From Streptomyces seoulensis (GTDB lineage Bacteria; Actinomycetota; Actinomycetes; Streptomycetales; Streptomycetaceae), in NCBI RefSeq assembly GCF_022846655.1, contig NZ_AP025667.1:3323001-3387000 (forward strand): a DNA stretch of 64,000 bases, read 5' to 3'. Below, piece after piece: positions 1-8,517 of the stretch (position 1 is its first letter; every line of letters starts with the position of its first letter). The notes beneath the pieces are model-generated. The model saw only the letters and a list, made by a program, of their open reading frames with translations, had not been told where the DNA came from and did not search any database. Made by a program: the position numbers and the translations under genes.

Positions 1-194
1 GGCTGATCATCCACGACGGCGGCACGTCGAGCATCACCATCGACTTCTGCCCGTGGTGCGGACGACGCCTCCCCGAGTCACAGCGAGACCGATGGTTCGA
101 CGAGCTAGAGCGTCGCGGCATCGATCCGCGGGAGGACGAGGTCCCCGCCGAGTTCCAGGACGGCAGCTGGCTCGCCCCTCTCCGCCGGGAGTAG
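1..194 (+). CDS. DUF6980-like small zinc-ribbon-type protein (3' part only)
   Basis: Only the last 63 codons are in the window; the frame is open from base 3 to the TAG at 192-194. The visible part has a CPWC pair in the motif FCPWCGRRLP, which suggests half of a zinc ribbon, followed by a basic/acidic stretch (SQRDRWFDELE) and a C-terminal segment containing EVPAEFQDGSW. This arrangement matches what I remember of the short DUF6980 family of actinobacteria. No enzymatic role is known to me. The gene lies next to an insertion-sequence scar but appears intact at its 3' end. Confidence 0.6.
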   Translation, partial: LIIHDGGTSSITIDFCPWCGRRLPESQRDRWFDELERRGIDPREDEVPAEFQDGSWLAPLRRE

Positions 195-400
195 CCAGCG
201 ACTCCTCGGGCCGCTTCCAAGACACATCCTCGGAGCATTCGTCCGGGCCATCCCGCGCCACACCCCCCGTATACGGGCTCACCAAGGTCGGCGCCGGCGT
301 CACGCCGGGCGGGAGCGCATCTCCGCTCTGCCTAGTCGGTGAGAGTCGCGCATCCGGACGACACTAGGCGGTTTCGTTTGGATCAAGGTGGGGGCGAGTG

Positions 401-724
401 ATGACGGCGGTTCCAGGGTGGCACCCTGGAGCGATGCGACCAGGAACCGACGTCACTGAGAACGGCCTGCGGCATCTGCTCAATGAGTGGGATCCGATCG
501 GCGTCGCTGATGAGGTGCAAGACGAGTACGACTGCATGCTCGTCCCTCTCCTGCAGCGGCTCCGGCTTGGCGTCGGCCAAGAGGAGATCGGCGAGTTCCT
601 GCGGCGCGAGCTGGAAGATCACTTCGGTCTCACCCCTCTGCCGTCAGAGCCGGAAGCGATGGCTGCCAGAGTGACCTCCTGGTGGACAGTTGCCGTCCAG
701 GCCGATGGCACCGGCTGCGTGTAG
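401..724 (+). CDS. Conserved hypothetical protein (NEWDPIGV family)
   Basis: This is a 107-residue acidic soluble protein. The N-terminal half has the phrase LLNEWDPIGV, then DEYDCMLVPLL and a C-terminal EIGEFLRRELEDHFGL, a combination that recurs in short Streptomyces hypothetical proteins. I do not know a function. A GTG lies directly before the ATG (398), and a later ATG at 434 is another possible start; a GGGGG run upstream supports 398/401. The stop is only 36 bp before the transposase relic, so the last residues could have been altered by the insertion. Confidence 0.6.
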   Translation: MTAVPGWHPGAMRPGTDVTENGLRHLLNEWDPIGVADEVQDEYDCMLVPLLQRLRLGVGQEEIGEFLRRELEDHFGLTPLPSEPEAMAARVTSWWTVAVQADGTGCV

Positions 725-1192
725 TCGCTCCCTCCGGATCGTCTGCTCGTTGTCCGGGTGTGCCGTTGACGGACACGCAGTGGGCGCAGATCGAGCCGTT
801 ACTCCCGGACCGGACACCGAAGCGGGGTGGCCGATGGCGGAACCACCGAGAAGTGATCGACGCACTCGCCTGGAGGTTCCAGACCGGGGCACAGTGGGTG
901 CAGCTGCCGGAGAAGTACGGCAACTGGCGGGGCGTCTACAACCGGCTGCGGATGTGGCCATCGACGGCACCTTGGAACGGGTGTTCACCGCGCTGGTCGC
1001 ACAGGCCGATGCCGACGACGACCTCAACCGTGTCTTCTCGGTGGACTCCACCGTGCGCGCGCACCAGCACGCGGCCGGAGCCCGTAAAAAGGGCGCCAAC
1101 AGGCGAACCGGCAGACCACGCCATCGGCCGGTCCCGCGGTGGACTGAACACAAATATCCACCTGGCCTCCGATGCCCGCTGCTGGCCACTAG

Positions 1193-1230
1193 GGCCCGTT
1201 GCAAAAGTCGATCTTGGTCATGAATGATCA
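1193..1230 (+). repeat. Left terminal inverted repeat of the nested IS
   Basis: The 38 bases start GGCCCGTTGCAAAAGTCG and end GAATGATCA. The reverse complement of 2758-2795 differs at only three positions. The transposase start codon follows 6 bp later, as is usual for compact IS ends. Confidence 0.9.
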
Positions 1231-1236
1231 CATATC

Positions 1237-2112
1237 GTGGGACGTGAAAATCTGACGAATGGCCAGTGGGCCCGGCTTGAGCCGTTGCTGCCGCCGGGCG
1301 TCAAGCCGGGCCGTCCGCAGGTTTGGACGCGGCGGCAGTTGATAGACAGCATACGGTGGCGGACGCGGACTGCTGCCCCGTGGCGCGACGTGCCGGAACG
1401 CTACGGGCCGTGGGAACGGGTCTATGACCTGTTCCGGCGCTGGCAGCGGGACGGGATGTGGGCCCGGATCGTGACCCAGCTCCAGGCCGAGGCGGACGCC
1501 AAGGGCCTGATCACCAGGGCCGTGAACGTCGACTCCATGGTGCGCCGGGCCCACCAGCACGCCGCCGGGGCGGCGAATAGGGGGATCTCCAGAAAGAGCC
1601 GCCAGGAGGGATCGTCGTCGAGCCGGCTGATCACGGGCTCGGGCGATCCCGAGGCGGGCTGACCACAGAAATCCACCTTGCAGTTGAGCAGGGACAGAAG
1701 CCTCTGTCGATTGTGATCACTGCTGGCCAGCGGGGTGACGCGCCGCAGTTCGAGCCGGTTCTGGAAGCGATCCGGGTGCCCCGGCTGGGGCTCGGGCGCC
1801 CCCGAAAGCGACCGGACCGAGTCCGCGCGGACAAGGCGTACGACTCCCGCAAGAACCGCGCCTACCTGGCGCAGACGCGGCATCAAGCCCACCATTCCGG
1901 TTCCGGCGGACCGCGTCCGAAATCGTAAGAACCTCGGCTCTCGCGGAGGCCGACCGCCGAAGTTCGACAAGACCGATTACCGCGAACGCCACGCAGTCGA
2001 GTGCGGGATTAACCGCCTCAAACGCCACCGCGCAGTAGCCACGCGCTATGACAAACTCGCCGTCCGTTCTGGGGCGACCGTGCTGGTCGCAGTCATCGAC
2101 GAGTGGCTGTGA
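1237..2112 (+). pseudogene. IS5-family DDE transposase of the nested IS (frameshifted)
   Basis: The start is a GTG just inside the left inverted repeat. The N-terminal domain (LTNGQWARLEPLLPPG) and the first catalytic Asp region (AVNVDSMVRRAHQHAAG) are in one frame, which ends at a TGA at 1660. From 1659 the -1 frame continues with LTTEIHLAVEQG and [14 protein letters not shown]. One extra G near 1870 shifts it again to [15 protein letters not shown] and the final [22 protein letters not shown]. Without these two one-base changes the protein would be a complete transposase of about 290 residues. The first shift could be a programmed -1 event as in some IS5 members, but the second looks like a simple insertion, so the gene is probably inactive. 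Confidence 0.8.
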
Positions 2113-2133
2113 CCAGCCCGGCTGCGCCACTGC

Positions 2134-2664
2134 CTACAGAGTGATCCAGTAGCGGCGCTTGATGCCCGCGTCGGTGGTGCGGGCATCCTCCAAGACGCCA
2201 CCGTTGCGCTCGATGCTGCGTGCCGATCCGACGTTGTCGTCGTCGCAGGTGACGAGGACCCGATCCAAGCCGAGCGCGCGGGCCTCGGGCAGAACCGCAC
2301 CGAGAGCCCACGTGGCCAATCCGCGTCTTCGGGCGGAGGGACGAATGCTGTAGCCGATGTGCCCGCCGACATCGAGCAGAAGGGCGTTCAGGTAGTGCCG
2401 TAGATCGATGGCTCCCAGATAGCAATGACCCTCGACGATCCACCAGTGGGTGGCATGGACGCGCCCTTCTCCCACGGCAACTGACCTGTCCGACTGCTGC
2501 TTCAGTTGCTCGACCCACGCCGAGAAAGTCTCGGGGCTGGCGATGTCGGCGTCCGGCGCAAGCCGCAAGCCGGTGCCGTCCTGGTGGGCACCTGGCGGCC
2601 ACTCGTCGCGCGCCGCGAGCCATGAGGAACGGAGTTGGCCTGTGGGTGCGGTCAGTTCGGGCAT
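2134..2664 (-). CDS. GNAT family N-acetyltransferase, passenger gene of the IS
   Basis: This 176-residue protein has the GNAT core in its C-terminal half. GHIGYSIRPSARRRGLAT contains the acetyl-CoA pyrophosphate-binding R-R-x-G-x-A loop at about residues 105-115, followed by DRVLVTCDDDNVGSARSIER and a closing YWITL strand, as in the YjdJ/RimJ-like group. The substrate cannot be read from the sequence. The gene lies wholly between the transposase stop and the right inverted repeat of the IS, in the opposite direction, with 93 bp before the repeat for its own promoter. It is undamaged while the neighbouring transposase is broken, which suggests selection on the acetyltransferase or recent capture. 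Confidence 0.8.
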   Translation of the reverse strand: MPELTAPTGQLRSSWLAARDEWPPGAHQDGTGLRLAPDADIASPETFSAWVEQLKQQSDRSVAVGEGRVHATHWWIVEGHCYLGAIDLRHYLNALLLDVGGHIGYSIRPSARRRGLATWALGAVLPEARALGLDRVLVTCDDDNVGSARSIERNGGVLEDARTTDAGIKRRYWITL

Positions 2665-2757
2665 GCCGGCGACGCTAACACTGTCCGAACCATCTGATCA
2701 GGCATTTTTGGCTGACCCGAGTTCACAACTGCTCGCGCCTCGCACCCACATGGCGCC

Positions 2758-2795
2758 TGATCATTCAGGACCAAGATCGACTTTCGCAACAGGCC
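2758..2795 (-). repeat. Right terminal inverted repeat of the nested IS
   Basis: Read on the minus strand it starts GGCCTGTTGCGAAAGTCG and mirrors the left end with three mismatches. The CTAG at 2796-2799 is the second copy of the target duplication. Confidence 0.9.
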
Positions 2796-3176
2796 CTAGC
2801 CTTCGCGCTCACCGCCGGCCAGTCCGGCGACGCACCCGCGTTCGACCGCGCGGCATACAAGCAGCGCCACACCGTCGAACGCTGCATCAACCGCTTGAAA
2901 CAGTGGCGAGGCATCGCCACCCGCTACGAGAAGACCGCGACCATCTACCTGGCCGGACTCCACATCGCGGACATCTCCGTCTGGTCTGCCAGGCCCACGG
3001 CTCAGGAGAAGGAGCGAACCGCATCGCCCCAGGCACCAGGGCTGTGGCAGTGGTCCCTGTGCCCCGCGGCGAGTACGTGGCGCAGTTCGGCACGGTGCTG
3101 AGTGTGCGTAGGGAGGTCCAGCCGGTCGAGGAGGTCCAGTGCGGCAGCTGGCTCCAGGTCGCCGTAGACGTCGTGA

Positions 3177-3860
3177 TCAGCTGGCGAATTCAAGAGCGGC
3201 GACAGCTCGGACGGTGCCGGTGATCCGGGTGGTGCTACACCGAAGTTTCCGCAGAAGCCGCCAGGACTTGAGGATCACCATGGCGCGTTCGCCCAGGCTG
3301 CGGATGTTGGCGTGGTCCCGATTGTGACGTCGGCGCCAGCCGCGCAGGTGCTTGCCCCGGAACGGGACGCGGATGGCGGAGCCTGCACCCTGATAGGCCT
3401 TGTCCGCCCAGCACTTGATGACGTCGGCTGCCAGAGCGGCGAGGATCCCGTGGGTCCGGGCTGCGGTCAGGTCGTGCGTGCCTCCCGGCAGCGCGTCCGA
3501 CACCCACATCAGGCCTCCGGGCGGATCGGCGAGGACCCGCACGTTCATCCCGTGATGCTTCTTCCTCGAGTAGTACGGACGGTCGGCGGCGGTGCGGTCG
3601 ACCGGCAGGAGCGTGCCGTCGAGGATCACGTATGCCTTCTTTCGTATGGTCTGCATGGCCTGCGCAAGCGTGGGCGCGAGGGCGGCCAAGAGGTCGACGG
3701 CCTCGCGTATGTAGCGGTAGACCGTGGCGATTCCGACGCGCAATCCCGCCGTGAGGCGGGCGTAGGTGTCGCCGCGGCGCAGGTGGGCCAGGACCAGCAG
3801 GGCCTGTCGGCCGGGGCGGGTCTGCTGGCCGTCGGTTGGATCACGGAACGCCCTGCTCAC
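3177..3860 (-). pseudogene. DDE_Tnp_4-type (IS5 superfamily) transposase, N-terminally truncated
   Basis: The 227-residue frame carries a helix-turn-helix segment (GDTYARLTAGLRVGIATVYR), a first catalytic Asp in VILDGTLLPVDR, YSRKKHHGMNVRV, a second Asp-bearing block (SDALPGGTHDLTAART), ADKAYQGAG and a final region with GERAMVILKSWRLLRKLR. Relatives usually have roughly 25 more residues in front, ending close to PGRQALLVLAHLR. Here that part is replaced by an unrelated 15-residue lead, so the 5' end is probably lost. No clean inverted ends were found. It lies tail-on to the neighbouring IS scar and marks a second IS event. Confidence 0.7.
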
Positions 3861-3911
3861 TGACCGCCCTCAAGAGGGAACCAGCCGCCCCACGACGATG
3901 TCCGGTAAGGC

Positions 3912-4406
3912 GTGGAAGCCGTTCTCTTCTTGATCCTTGCCTTCTCGCCCCTCGTGTGTCCATGGGTGGTCGTGGGTACGGCCGTTCAGCTTGTGTGGCG
4001 CGCACGTCACGGTCAGTCGCCAAACGGGTGGACGTCGCCAGACGCCATGTCATGTGCGCTGGTCGTGCAATTGGCCGGCGCAGCGGCTGTGGGCGCGTAT
4101 GCCTGGGGCGTAATGTCGGGGTTCTACATCTTGGACCCGGACCAGATGTGTGCGGCTTCCGGCGCCGACGGCGACCACGTGGTGACGCGTATGACGCTGC
4201 CGGTGAGCGTGCAGTGCGTTACGGAGCAGGGGGTGGGGACCGAGCTGGTGCCGGTCTGGGTGAACCCGGTCGTCTTCTCCGGCTTGGCGGTCTGCGTGCT
4301 CGCCGTCTGGGCGGGAGTCTCTGCCGCGATACGCCGACGCGCCGAACGGGCGCGTGGTGAGGTCGAGGGGGGAGGCGGCGAAGGCAGTACCGGCGGGGTC
4401 GGCTGA
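3912..4406 (+). CDS. Small integral membrane protein of unknown function
   Basis: This 164-residue protein has three likely membrane spans: residues 3-28 (LFLILAFSPLVCPWVVVG), 48-70 (ALVVQLAGAAAVGAYAWGVM) and 118-138 (VVFSGLAVCVLAVWAGVSAA). A loop between spans 2 and 3 contains two Cys (DQMCAASG and VQCVTEQG) and could be disulfide-linked outside the cell. The C-terminus is a Gly/Arg-rich cytoplasmic tail. The start is a GTG with a weak AAGG just upstream. I do not recognise the family. It stands alone between IS remnants. Confidence 0.55.
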   Translation: MEAVLFLILAFSPLVCPWVVVGTAVQLVWRARHGQSPNGWTSPDAMSCALVVQLAGAAAVGAYAWGVMSGFYILDPDQMCAASGADGDHVVTRMTLPVSVQCVTEQGVGTELVPVWVNPVVFSGLAVCVLAVWAGVSAAIRRRAERARGEVEGGGGEGSTGGVG

Positions 4407-4866
4407 CCAAACTTCAGCGACCAATCGGTAGATCGGGGCGATCTGCCCCTCCAGCATCGCAATCAAATTGAACGTGCTGCGGGGCCAACGATGCGGGCGA
4501 CCGTGCCTTGCCGTCGGACTTGACCGATGAGGTCGTCGATGCGATCTGCGACCCCTGCATGTCAACGTCGCGACCTTCGCCGATCTGCTCAGCGGTCTGT
4601 CTGAGCGTGCGGGCGATGTCGGTGACGGCTTGCGCGTGCTGGATGCGACCCTGTTGGGGACCTCCCCCGGTGTCGCGGTGGACGGGCATGGGTTGCTCTC
4701 GGAGACTGGCATCGAGGTGATGGACCATCCGACAGCCACTGCTGCGGGCGGCCGATGCCAGTCTCCATTGATGATGCCGGCCCTCTGCTCGCGCACCGGT
4801 CAGGTCAGATGGGTGGGCCTCCCAAAAACCTTTGCGGACCCGCAGCTCGGGGCCAAGACTGGGCCG
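4407..4866. other. Intergenic stretch without a recognisable gene
   Basis: About 460 bp separate the membrane protein from the acetyltransferase. The composition is less biased than in neighbouring genes and frames are interrupted on both strands. No inverted repeat or RNA fold stands out. Given the IS remnants just upstream, this is probably degenerate mobile DNA, but I could not match it to a family. Confidence 0.4.
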
Positions 4867-5382
4867 GTGCTGATCCGACGTGAAACGCCTGCCGATGTCC
4901 CCGCCGTACGCGCCGTCACCACGGCGGCCTTCGCCAAGCCGGAGACGCCGGTGCCGGTGGAGGTGACCCTCCTCGACGAACTGCGCACCAGCGATGGCTG
5001 GCTGCCGGAACTGTCGTTCGTGGCACTCGACGGCAACGGTGAGGTGGTGGGCCACGTGGTCTGCACCCGGGGTCATGTCGGCACCGCCCCCGCTCTGGGC
5101 CTCGGCCCGCTCAGCGTGCACCCCGGCCACCAGCGTCGCGGCGTCGGGCTCGCCCTCGTCCACACCGTGCTAGGCGCGGCGGATGCCCTGGGCGAGCCCC
5201 TCGTCGCCCTCCTCGGCAGCCCGGCTTACTACGGCCGCTACGGTTTCCGCGCCGGCGCGGACCACGGCATCGCCGCACCGGACTCCTCGTGGGGTGAGTA
5301 CTTCCAGGTCCGCGTCCTGACGGCCCACGACCCCGCGGTGCGGGGGATTTTCCGGTACGCGGAGCCGTTCGAGCGGGTCTGA
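4867..5382 (+). CDS. GNAT family N-acetyltransferase (YhbS/COG3153-like)
   Basis: This 171-residue protein begins with the typical first strand and helix (LIRRETPADVPAVRAVTTAAF). The acetyl-CoA site is in LGPLSVHPGHQRRGVGLALV at about residues 75-94, and the YhbS-like end has GSPAYYGRYGFRAG followed by YFQVRVL. The frame stays open upstream to 4630, but homology starts only at the GTG 4867, so that start is preferred although its ribosome-binding site is weak. This group acetylates small molecules or protein N-termini; the substrate is unknown. It is the first ordinary gene after the IS-rich segment. Confidence 0.8.
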   Translation: MLIRRETPADVPAVRAVTTAAFAKPETPVPVEVTLLDELRTSDGWLPELSFVALDGNGEVVGHVVCTRGHVGTAPALGLGPLSVHPGHQRRGVGLALVHTVLGAADALGEPLVALLGSPAYYGRYGFRAGADHGIAAPDSSWGEYFQVRVLTAHDPAVRGIFRYAEPFERV

Positions 5383-5509
5383 CGAGCAACGGCCTCCCGC
5401 CTCGGTAGGGCCACTGCCAGGTCTTTTTCCTGTGGAGGCGGGATGACGGGGCGAGCCAGGTCTCCCCCGGTGCCCCGGCGGGCGGCGGAAGGCGGAAGGC
5501 GGACCACGT

Positions 5510-5560
5510 TTGTGCGGGAATTTCTGGGCCACGATAGTTGCTATATACATCGATTCGTAT
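5510..5560 (+). promoter_or_regulatory. Candidate promoter and palindromic operator before the CoA-transferase operon
   Basis: TTGTGC (5510-5515) and GATAGT (5533-5538) are spaced by 17 bp and resemble a vegetative Streptomyces promoter. Just downstream, an AT-rich segment has ATA-3-ATCGAT-3-TAT symmetry centred on ATCGAT (5549-5554), where a TetR- or IclR-type repressor could bind. It is unusual in such GC-rich DNA. No regulator gene is adjacent. Confidence 0.35.
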
Positions 5561-5619
5561 CTGCCCCCACCGTCGCCCCCGCCCCCCACCCCCGCTCCGC
5601 CGGAAAGAAGGCCCCCAGC

Positions 5620-7167
5620 ATGACCGTCCGCACCACCCGCCCCGCCGGAACGCTCACCGACCAGGTCACGCGCGCGATCCGGGAGCCCGCGACCGACGAC
5701 GCCTACGACCTGCACGCCCGCCTGGACGAGGTGCTCGCCGGTGTCGGGCTGAGCGCCGGTGACGCGGGCGGCGAGATCACCTTCACCGGCGCCGACCCCG
5801 TCGTACCCAGCACGCTGCGCCTCGCCTCCGCGACGGCGCTCGCGCTGACCGCCCGGTCCGTGGCCATCGCCGCTCTGTGGCGCGACAGGGGCGGCGAGGG
5901 CCAGTCGATCGCGATGGACCTGCGCCGTGCCCCGCACCGGCTGTGCCCCTTCTACGACCGCCGCTGGGAGCTGGTCAACGGCTTCCCGCCCGGCCGCCCG
6001 AGCGACCCGGCCAACCCGATGACCCTGGACTTCTACCGCGCCGGGGACGGGCGCTGGGTGATGCCGCTGGAGATGTATCCGGGGCTCAAGGCCCGCACGC
6101 TGAAGCTGCTGCGCACCTGGGACGCCCGCGAGGCCGTCGCCGACGCCGTCGCCCGCTGGAAGGGCGCCGAGCTGGAGGAGGCCGGCGCCGAGGCCGGTGT
6201 CGTGATGCCGATGCTGCGCTCCACCGAGGAGTTCCTCGCCGAACCGCAGTACCGCGACGTCCTCGCCGACCTGCCGCTGGTCGAGGTCGAGAAGATCGGC
6301 GACAGCGCCCCCGAGCCGCTCCCCGAGGGCGCGCGTACCCCGCTGGAGGGCGTACGGGCCCTCGGGATGGGCCACGTCATCGCGGGCGCGGGCATCGGCA
6401 GGTCCCTGGCCCTGTACGGCGCGGACGCGCTCAACCTGTGGCGCCCCACCGAGTGGGAGCACGACGTCGTGTACGTCACCGCCAACACCGGCGTCCGCTC
6501 CGCCACCGTGCAGCCCACCACCCCCGAGGGCGCGGCGACCGTACGCGGACTGCTGCGCGGCGCGGACGTGTTCTACGCCAACCGGCGTCCCGGCTACCTC
6601 GCCCGGTTCGGCCTCACCGCCCATGAGGCGGCCGAGGTCAGGCCCGGCATCATCCACGTCGGCGTCACGCTGCACGGCGAGCGTGGCCCGTGGGCCGACC
6701 GGGTCGGCTTCGACCAGACCGCTGGCTGCGTCACGGGCATGATGACGCTGGAGGGCAGCGCCGAGCAGCCCGAACTGCCCTACATCAAGGTGGTCAACGA
6801 CTACCTCGTGCCCTGGCTCGCCACCGCCGGGATCGTCGCCGCGCTGCGCCGCCGCGCCCGTGAGGGCGGCAGCTACCGCGTGCACGTCTCGCTGACCCGG
6901 GTCGCCCTGTGGATCCTGTCACTCGGGATCTTCGACAAGGCGTACGCGCACGACATCGCGGGCACCGGTGACCAGCACGCCTACCTCGACCCGCACACCT
7001 TCACCGCGGACACCCCGCTCGGCCGGTACCAGGGCGTGACCGACCAGATCGAGATGTCCGGCACCCCGGGCGCCTACCGCCCGGAGTCCCTGCTCGTGCC
7101 CCGCGGCTCGGGCCGCCCCCAGTGGCTGCCCCGGCACGGCGGCGGGACGGGCACGGCAGCCGCCTGA
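5620..7167 (+). CDS. Family III (CaiB/BaiF) CoA-transferase with two lobes in permuted order
   Basis: Enzymes of this family move CoA between carboxylic acids. The 515-residue product starts at ATG 5620 behind GAAAGAAGG. Residues 70-160 look like the part normally found in the C-terminal half (GGEGQSIAMDL, then FYRAGDGRWVMPLE). The typical N-terminal Rossmann-like lobe follows from about residue 245 (PLEGVRALGMGHVIAGAG, YGADALNLWRP). A candidate catalytic Asp is in IKVVNDYLVPW. So the lobes appear in reversed order compared with formyl-CoA transferase. The acyl-CoA dehydrogenase gene begins 50 bp downstream on the same strand, so the pair probably activates and then oxidises one acid. Substrate unknown. 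Confidence 0.75.
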   Translation: MTVRTTRPAGTLTDQVTRAIREPATDDAYDLHARLDEVLAGVGLSAGDAGGEITFTGADPVVPSTLRLASATALALTARSVAIAALWRDRGGEGQSIAMDLRRAPHRLCPFYDRRWELVNGFPPGRPSDPANPMTLDFYRAGDGRWVMPLEMYPGLKARTLKLLRTWDAREAVADAVARWKGAELEEAGAEAGVVMPMLRSTEEFLAEPQYRDVLADLPLVEVEKIGDSAPEPLPEGARTPLEGVRALGMGHVIAGAGIGRSLALYGADALNLWRPTEWEHDVVYVTANTGVRSATVQPTTPEGAATVRGLLRGADVFYANRRPGYLARFGLTAHEAAEVRPGIIHVGVTLHGERGPWADRVGFDQTAGCVTGMMTLEGSAEQPELPYIKVVNDYLVPWLATAGIVAALRRRAREGGSYRVHVSLTRVALWILSLGIFDKAYAHDIAGTGDQHAYLDPHTFTADTPLGRYQGVTDQIEMSGTPGAYRPESLLVPRGSGRPQWLPRHGGGTGTAAA

Positions 7168-7217
7168 GCCCGTACCACCCGCGTTCCATACGCCACTTGA
7201 GGAGAAGAGGGGTCGTC

Positions 7218-8471
7218 ATGACCGGAGAGCAGCAGCGCGACCACGCAGGTCAGGAGCACGGGCACGAGTGGCCCGGCGTCACGGTCCACGAAGCGGACCC
7301 GGCGGCCGTGGAGGCCGACTTCTACCACGTACGCGAGTCGGTCGGCCCCGAGGACCAGGAGCTGTTGGCGACGGTGCGGGACTGGGCGCGCAAGAACCTC
7401 GCCCCCATCGCGGCCGACTACTGGGAGCGCGGCGAGTTCCCGCACGAGCTCATTCCGCAGATGCCCGAACTCGGCATCGCGGGGCTCCAGTTCAGTGGTC
7501 ATGGCGCACCCGGCCGGGGTGCCCTGGTGGCCGGCCTCGTCAGCATGGAACTCGCCCGCGTCGACCCCTCGTTCGCCACGTTCTACGGCGTGCACAGCGG
7601 ACTCGGTGTCGCCACGGTCATGGAGTGCGGCTCCGAGGAGCAGAAGCGGCGCTGGATACCGGAGATGCTGCGCTGGGAGCGGCTGGCCGCGTTCGCCCTG
7701 ACCGAACCGGGCGTCGGTTCCGGCACCTCCCGCGGCCTGACCACCACCGCGCGGCGCGAGGGCGACACCTGGGTGCTGAACGGGCGCAAGAAGTGGATCG
7801 GCAACGCCACCTTCGCCGACCTGGTGATCGTCTGGGCGAAGGACGAGGCCGACGGCGAGGTCAAGGGCTTCGTCGTGCAGCAAGGCGCGGACGGCTTCAC
7901 CCCGCACCGCATCGACGGCAAGGTCTCGCTGCGCACCGTGCAGAACGCCGAGATCGGCCTGCGCGACGTACGGGTACCCGAGACGGACCGGCTCCAGGAG
8001 GCGAACTCCTTCAAGGACACCGCGAAGGTACTGCGCTCCACCCGGCTCGGAGTCTCCTGGAACGCGGTCGGCTGCGCCATGGGTGCCTACGAGGCCGCCC
8101 GCGCCTACACCCTGGAACGCGAGCAGTTCGGCAAGCCGATCGCCGCCTTCCAACTGGTCCAGGACCAACTGGCGCGGATGCTCGCCGACATCACCGCCTG
8201 CCAGACCATGAACGTACGGGCGGCGCAGCTCCAGGACGCCGGCCGGCTCACCGACCAGCAGGCGTCCATGGCGAAGATGTTCAGCACCACCCGCACCCGT
8301 GAGGTCGTCGCCCACGCCCGCGAACTGCTCGGCGGCAACGGCATCCTGCTCGACCACGAAGTGGCCCGGTACTGGGCCGACGCCGAAGCCCTCTACTCCT
8401 ACGAGGGCACCCGCGACATGAACTCCCTCATCGTCGGCCGCGCCGCGACCGGGATCAGCGCCTTCGCCTGA
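7218..8471 (+). CDS. Acyl-CoA dehydrogenase, glutaryl-CoA dehydrogenase-like
   Basis: This 417-residue flavoenzyme has the expected order of domains: an N-terminal helical part (residues 45-150), a beta domain with FALTEPGVGSGTS and WVLNGRKKWIGNA, and a C-terminal helical domain with ARAYTLEREQFGKPIAAFQL. The catalytic base Glu is in the motif YSYEGTRDMNSL near the C-terminus, the position used by glutaryl-CoA dehydrogenases. The ATG at 7218 follows GGAGAAGAGGGG. It sits 50 bp after a CoA-transferase gene, which suggests an acid is activated and then dehydrogenated. Glutarate is a plausible substrate from similarity but is not proved. Confidence 0.85.
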   Translation: MTGEQQRDHAGQEHGHEWPGVTVHEADPAAVEADFYHVRESVGPEDQELLATVRDWARKNLAPIAADYWERGEFPHELIPQMPELGIAGLQFSGHGAPGRGALVAGLVSMELARVDPSFATFYGVHSGLGVATVMECGSEEQKRRWIPEMLRWERLAAFALTEPGVGSGTSRGLTTTARREGDTWVLNGRKKWIGNATFADLVIVWAKDEADGEVKGFVVQQGADGFTPHRIDGKVSLRTVQNAEIGLRDVRVPETDRLQEANSFKDTAKVLRSTRLGVSWNAVGCAMGAYEAARAYTLEREQFGKPIAAFQLVQDQLARMLADITACQTMNVRAAQLQDAGRLTDQQASMAKMFSTTRTREVVAHARELLGGNGILLDHEVARYWADAEALYSYEGTRDMNSLIVGRAATGISAFA

Positions 8472-8517
8472 GCCACCCCACCACCACCGGCAGCGGGAAC
8501 GCGGGGTCCCCGCTTCG

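Larger units (their letters stand above)
1193..2795 (+). mobile_element. IS5-like element with terminal inverted repeats and a GNAT passenger gene
   Basis: This 1,603-bp element is bounded by 38-bp inverted ends that match at 35 of 38 positions and is flanked by the 4-bp direct repeat CTAG (1189-1192 and 2796-2799). Inside are a transposase gene on the plus strand (1237-2112) and an acetyltransferase gene on the minus strand (2134-2664) that lies between the transposase stop and the right end. Ordinary IS5 elements have only a short spacer there, so the acetyltransferase is best seen as a passenger gene. The insertion target was an older IS5-type transposase gene. CTAG-type targets are known for the IS427 group of IS5; assignment to that group is inference. 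Confidence 0.85.
760..2993 (+). pseudogene. IS5-family transposase relic, split by a nested IS element
   Basis: The N-terminal part (PLTDTQWAQIEPLLPD, then an HTH-like region ending YNRLRMW) reads in one frame from a GTG at 760. Around 955 the homology moves to the -1 frame (ERVFTALVAQADAD, VDSTVRAHQHAAG), and near 1100 it returns to the first frame (GRSRGGLNTNIHLASDARC). The gene is then cut at the CTAG at 1189-1192 by another element. Joining 1192 directly to 2800 restores the continuous reading DARCWPLAFALTAGQSGDAP. After APAFDR the catalytic middle is missing, and the C-terminal signature KQRHTVERCINRLKQWRG resumes, ending at the usual WSAR. Two frameshifts, one insertion and one internal deletion make it a dead transposase. 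Confidence 0.85.

Noticed and set aside
1659..1662. Programmed -1 frameshift in the nested IS transposase
   Set aside because: No typical slippery heptamer is visible and a second, opposite shift occurs near 1870, so simple decay is more likely; not fully excluded.
4630..4866. Upstream extension of the GNAT gene at 4867
   Set aside because: The frame is open but the extra 79 residues have no similarity to GNAT proteins, which begin at LIRRETP.
8492..8514. Weak hairpin between the acyl-CoA dehydrogenase and NlpC genes
   Set aside because: Only about 6 bp pair cleanly around an 11-base loop, too weak to call as a terminator.
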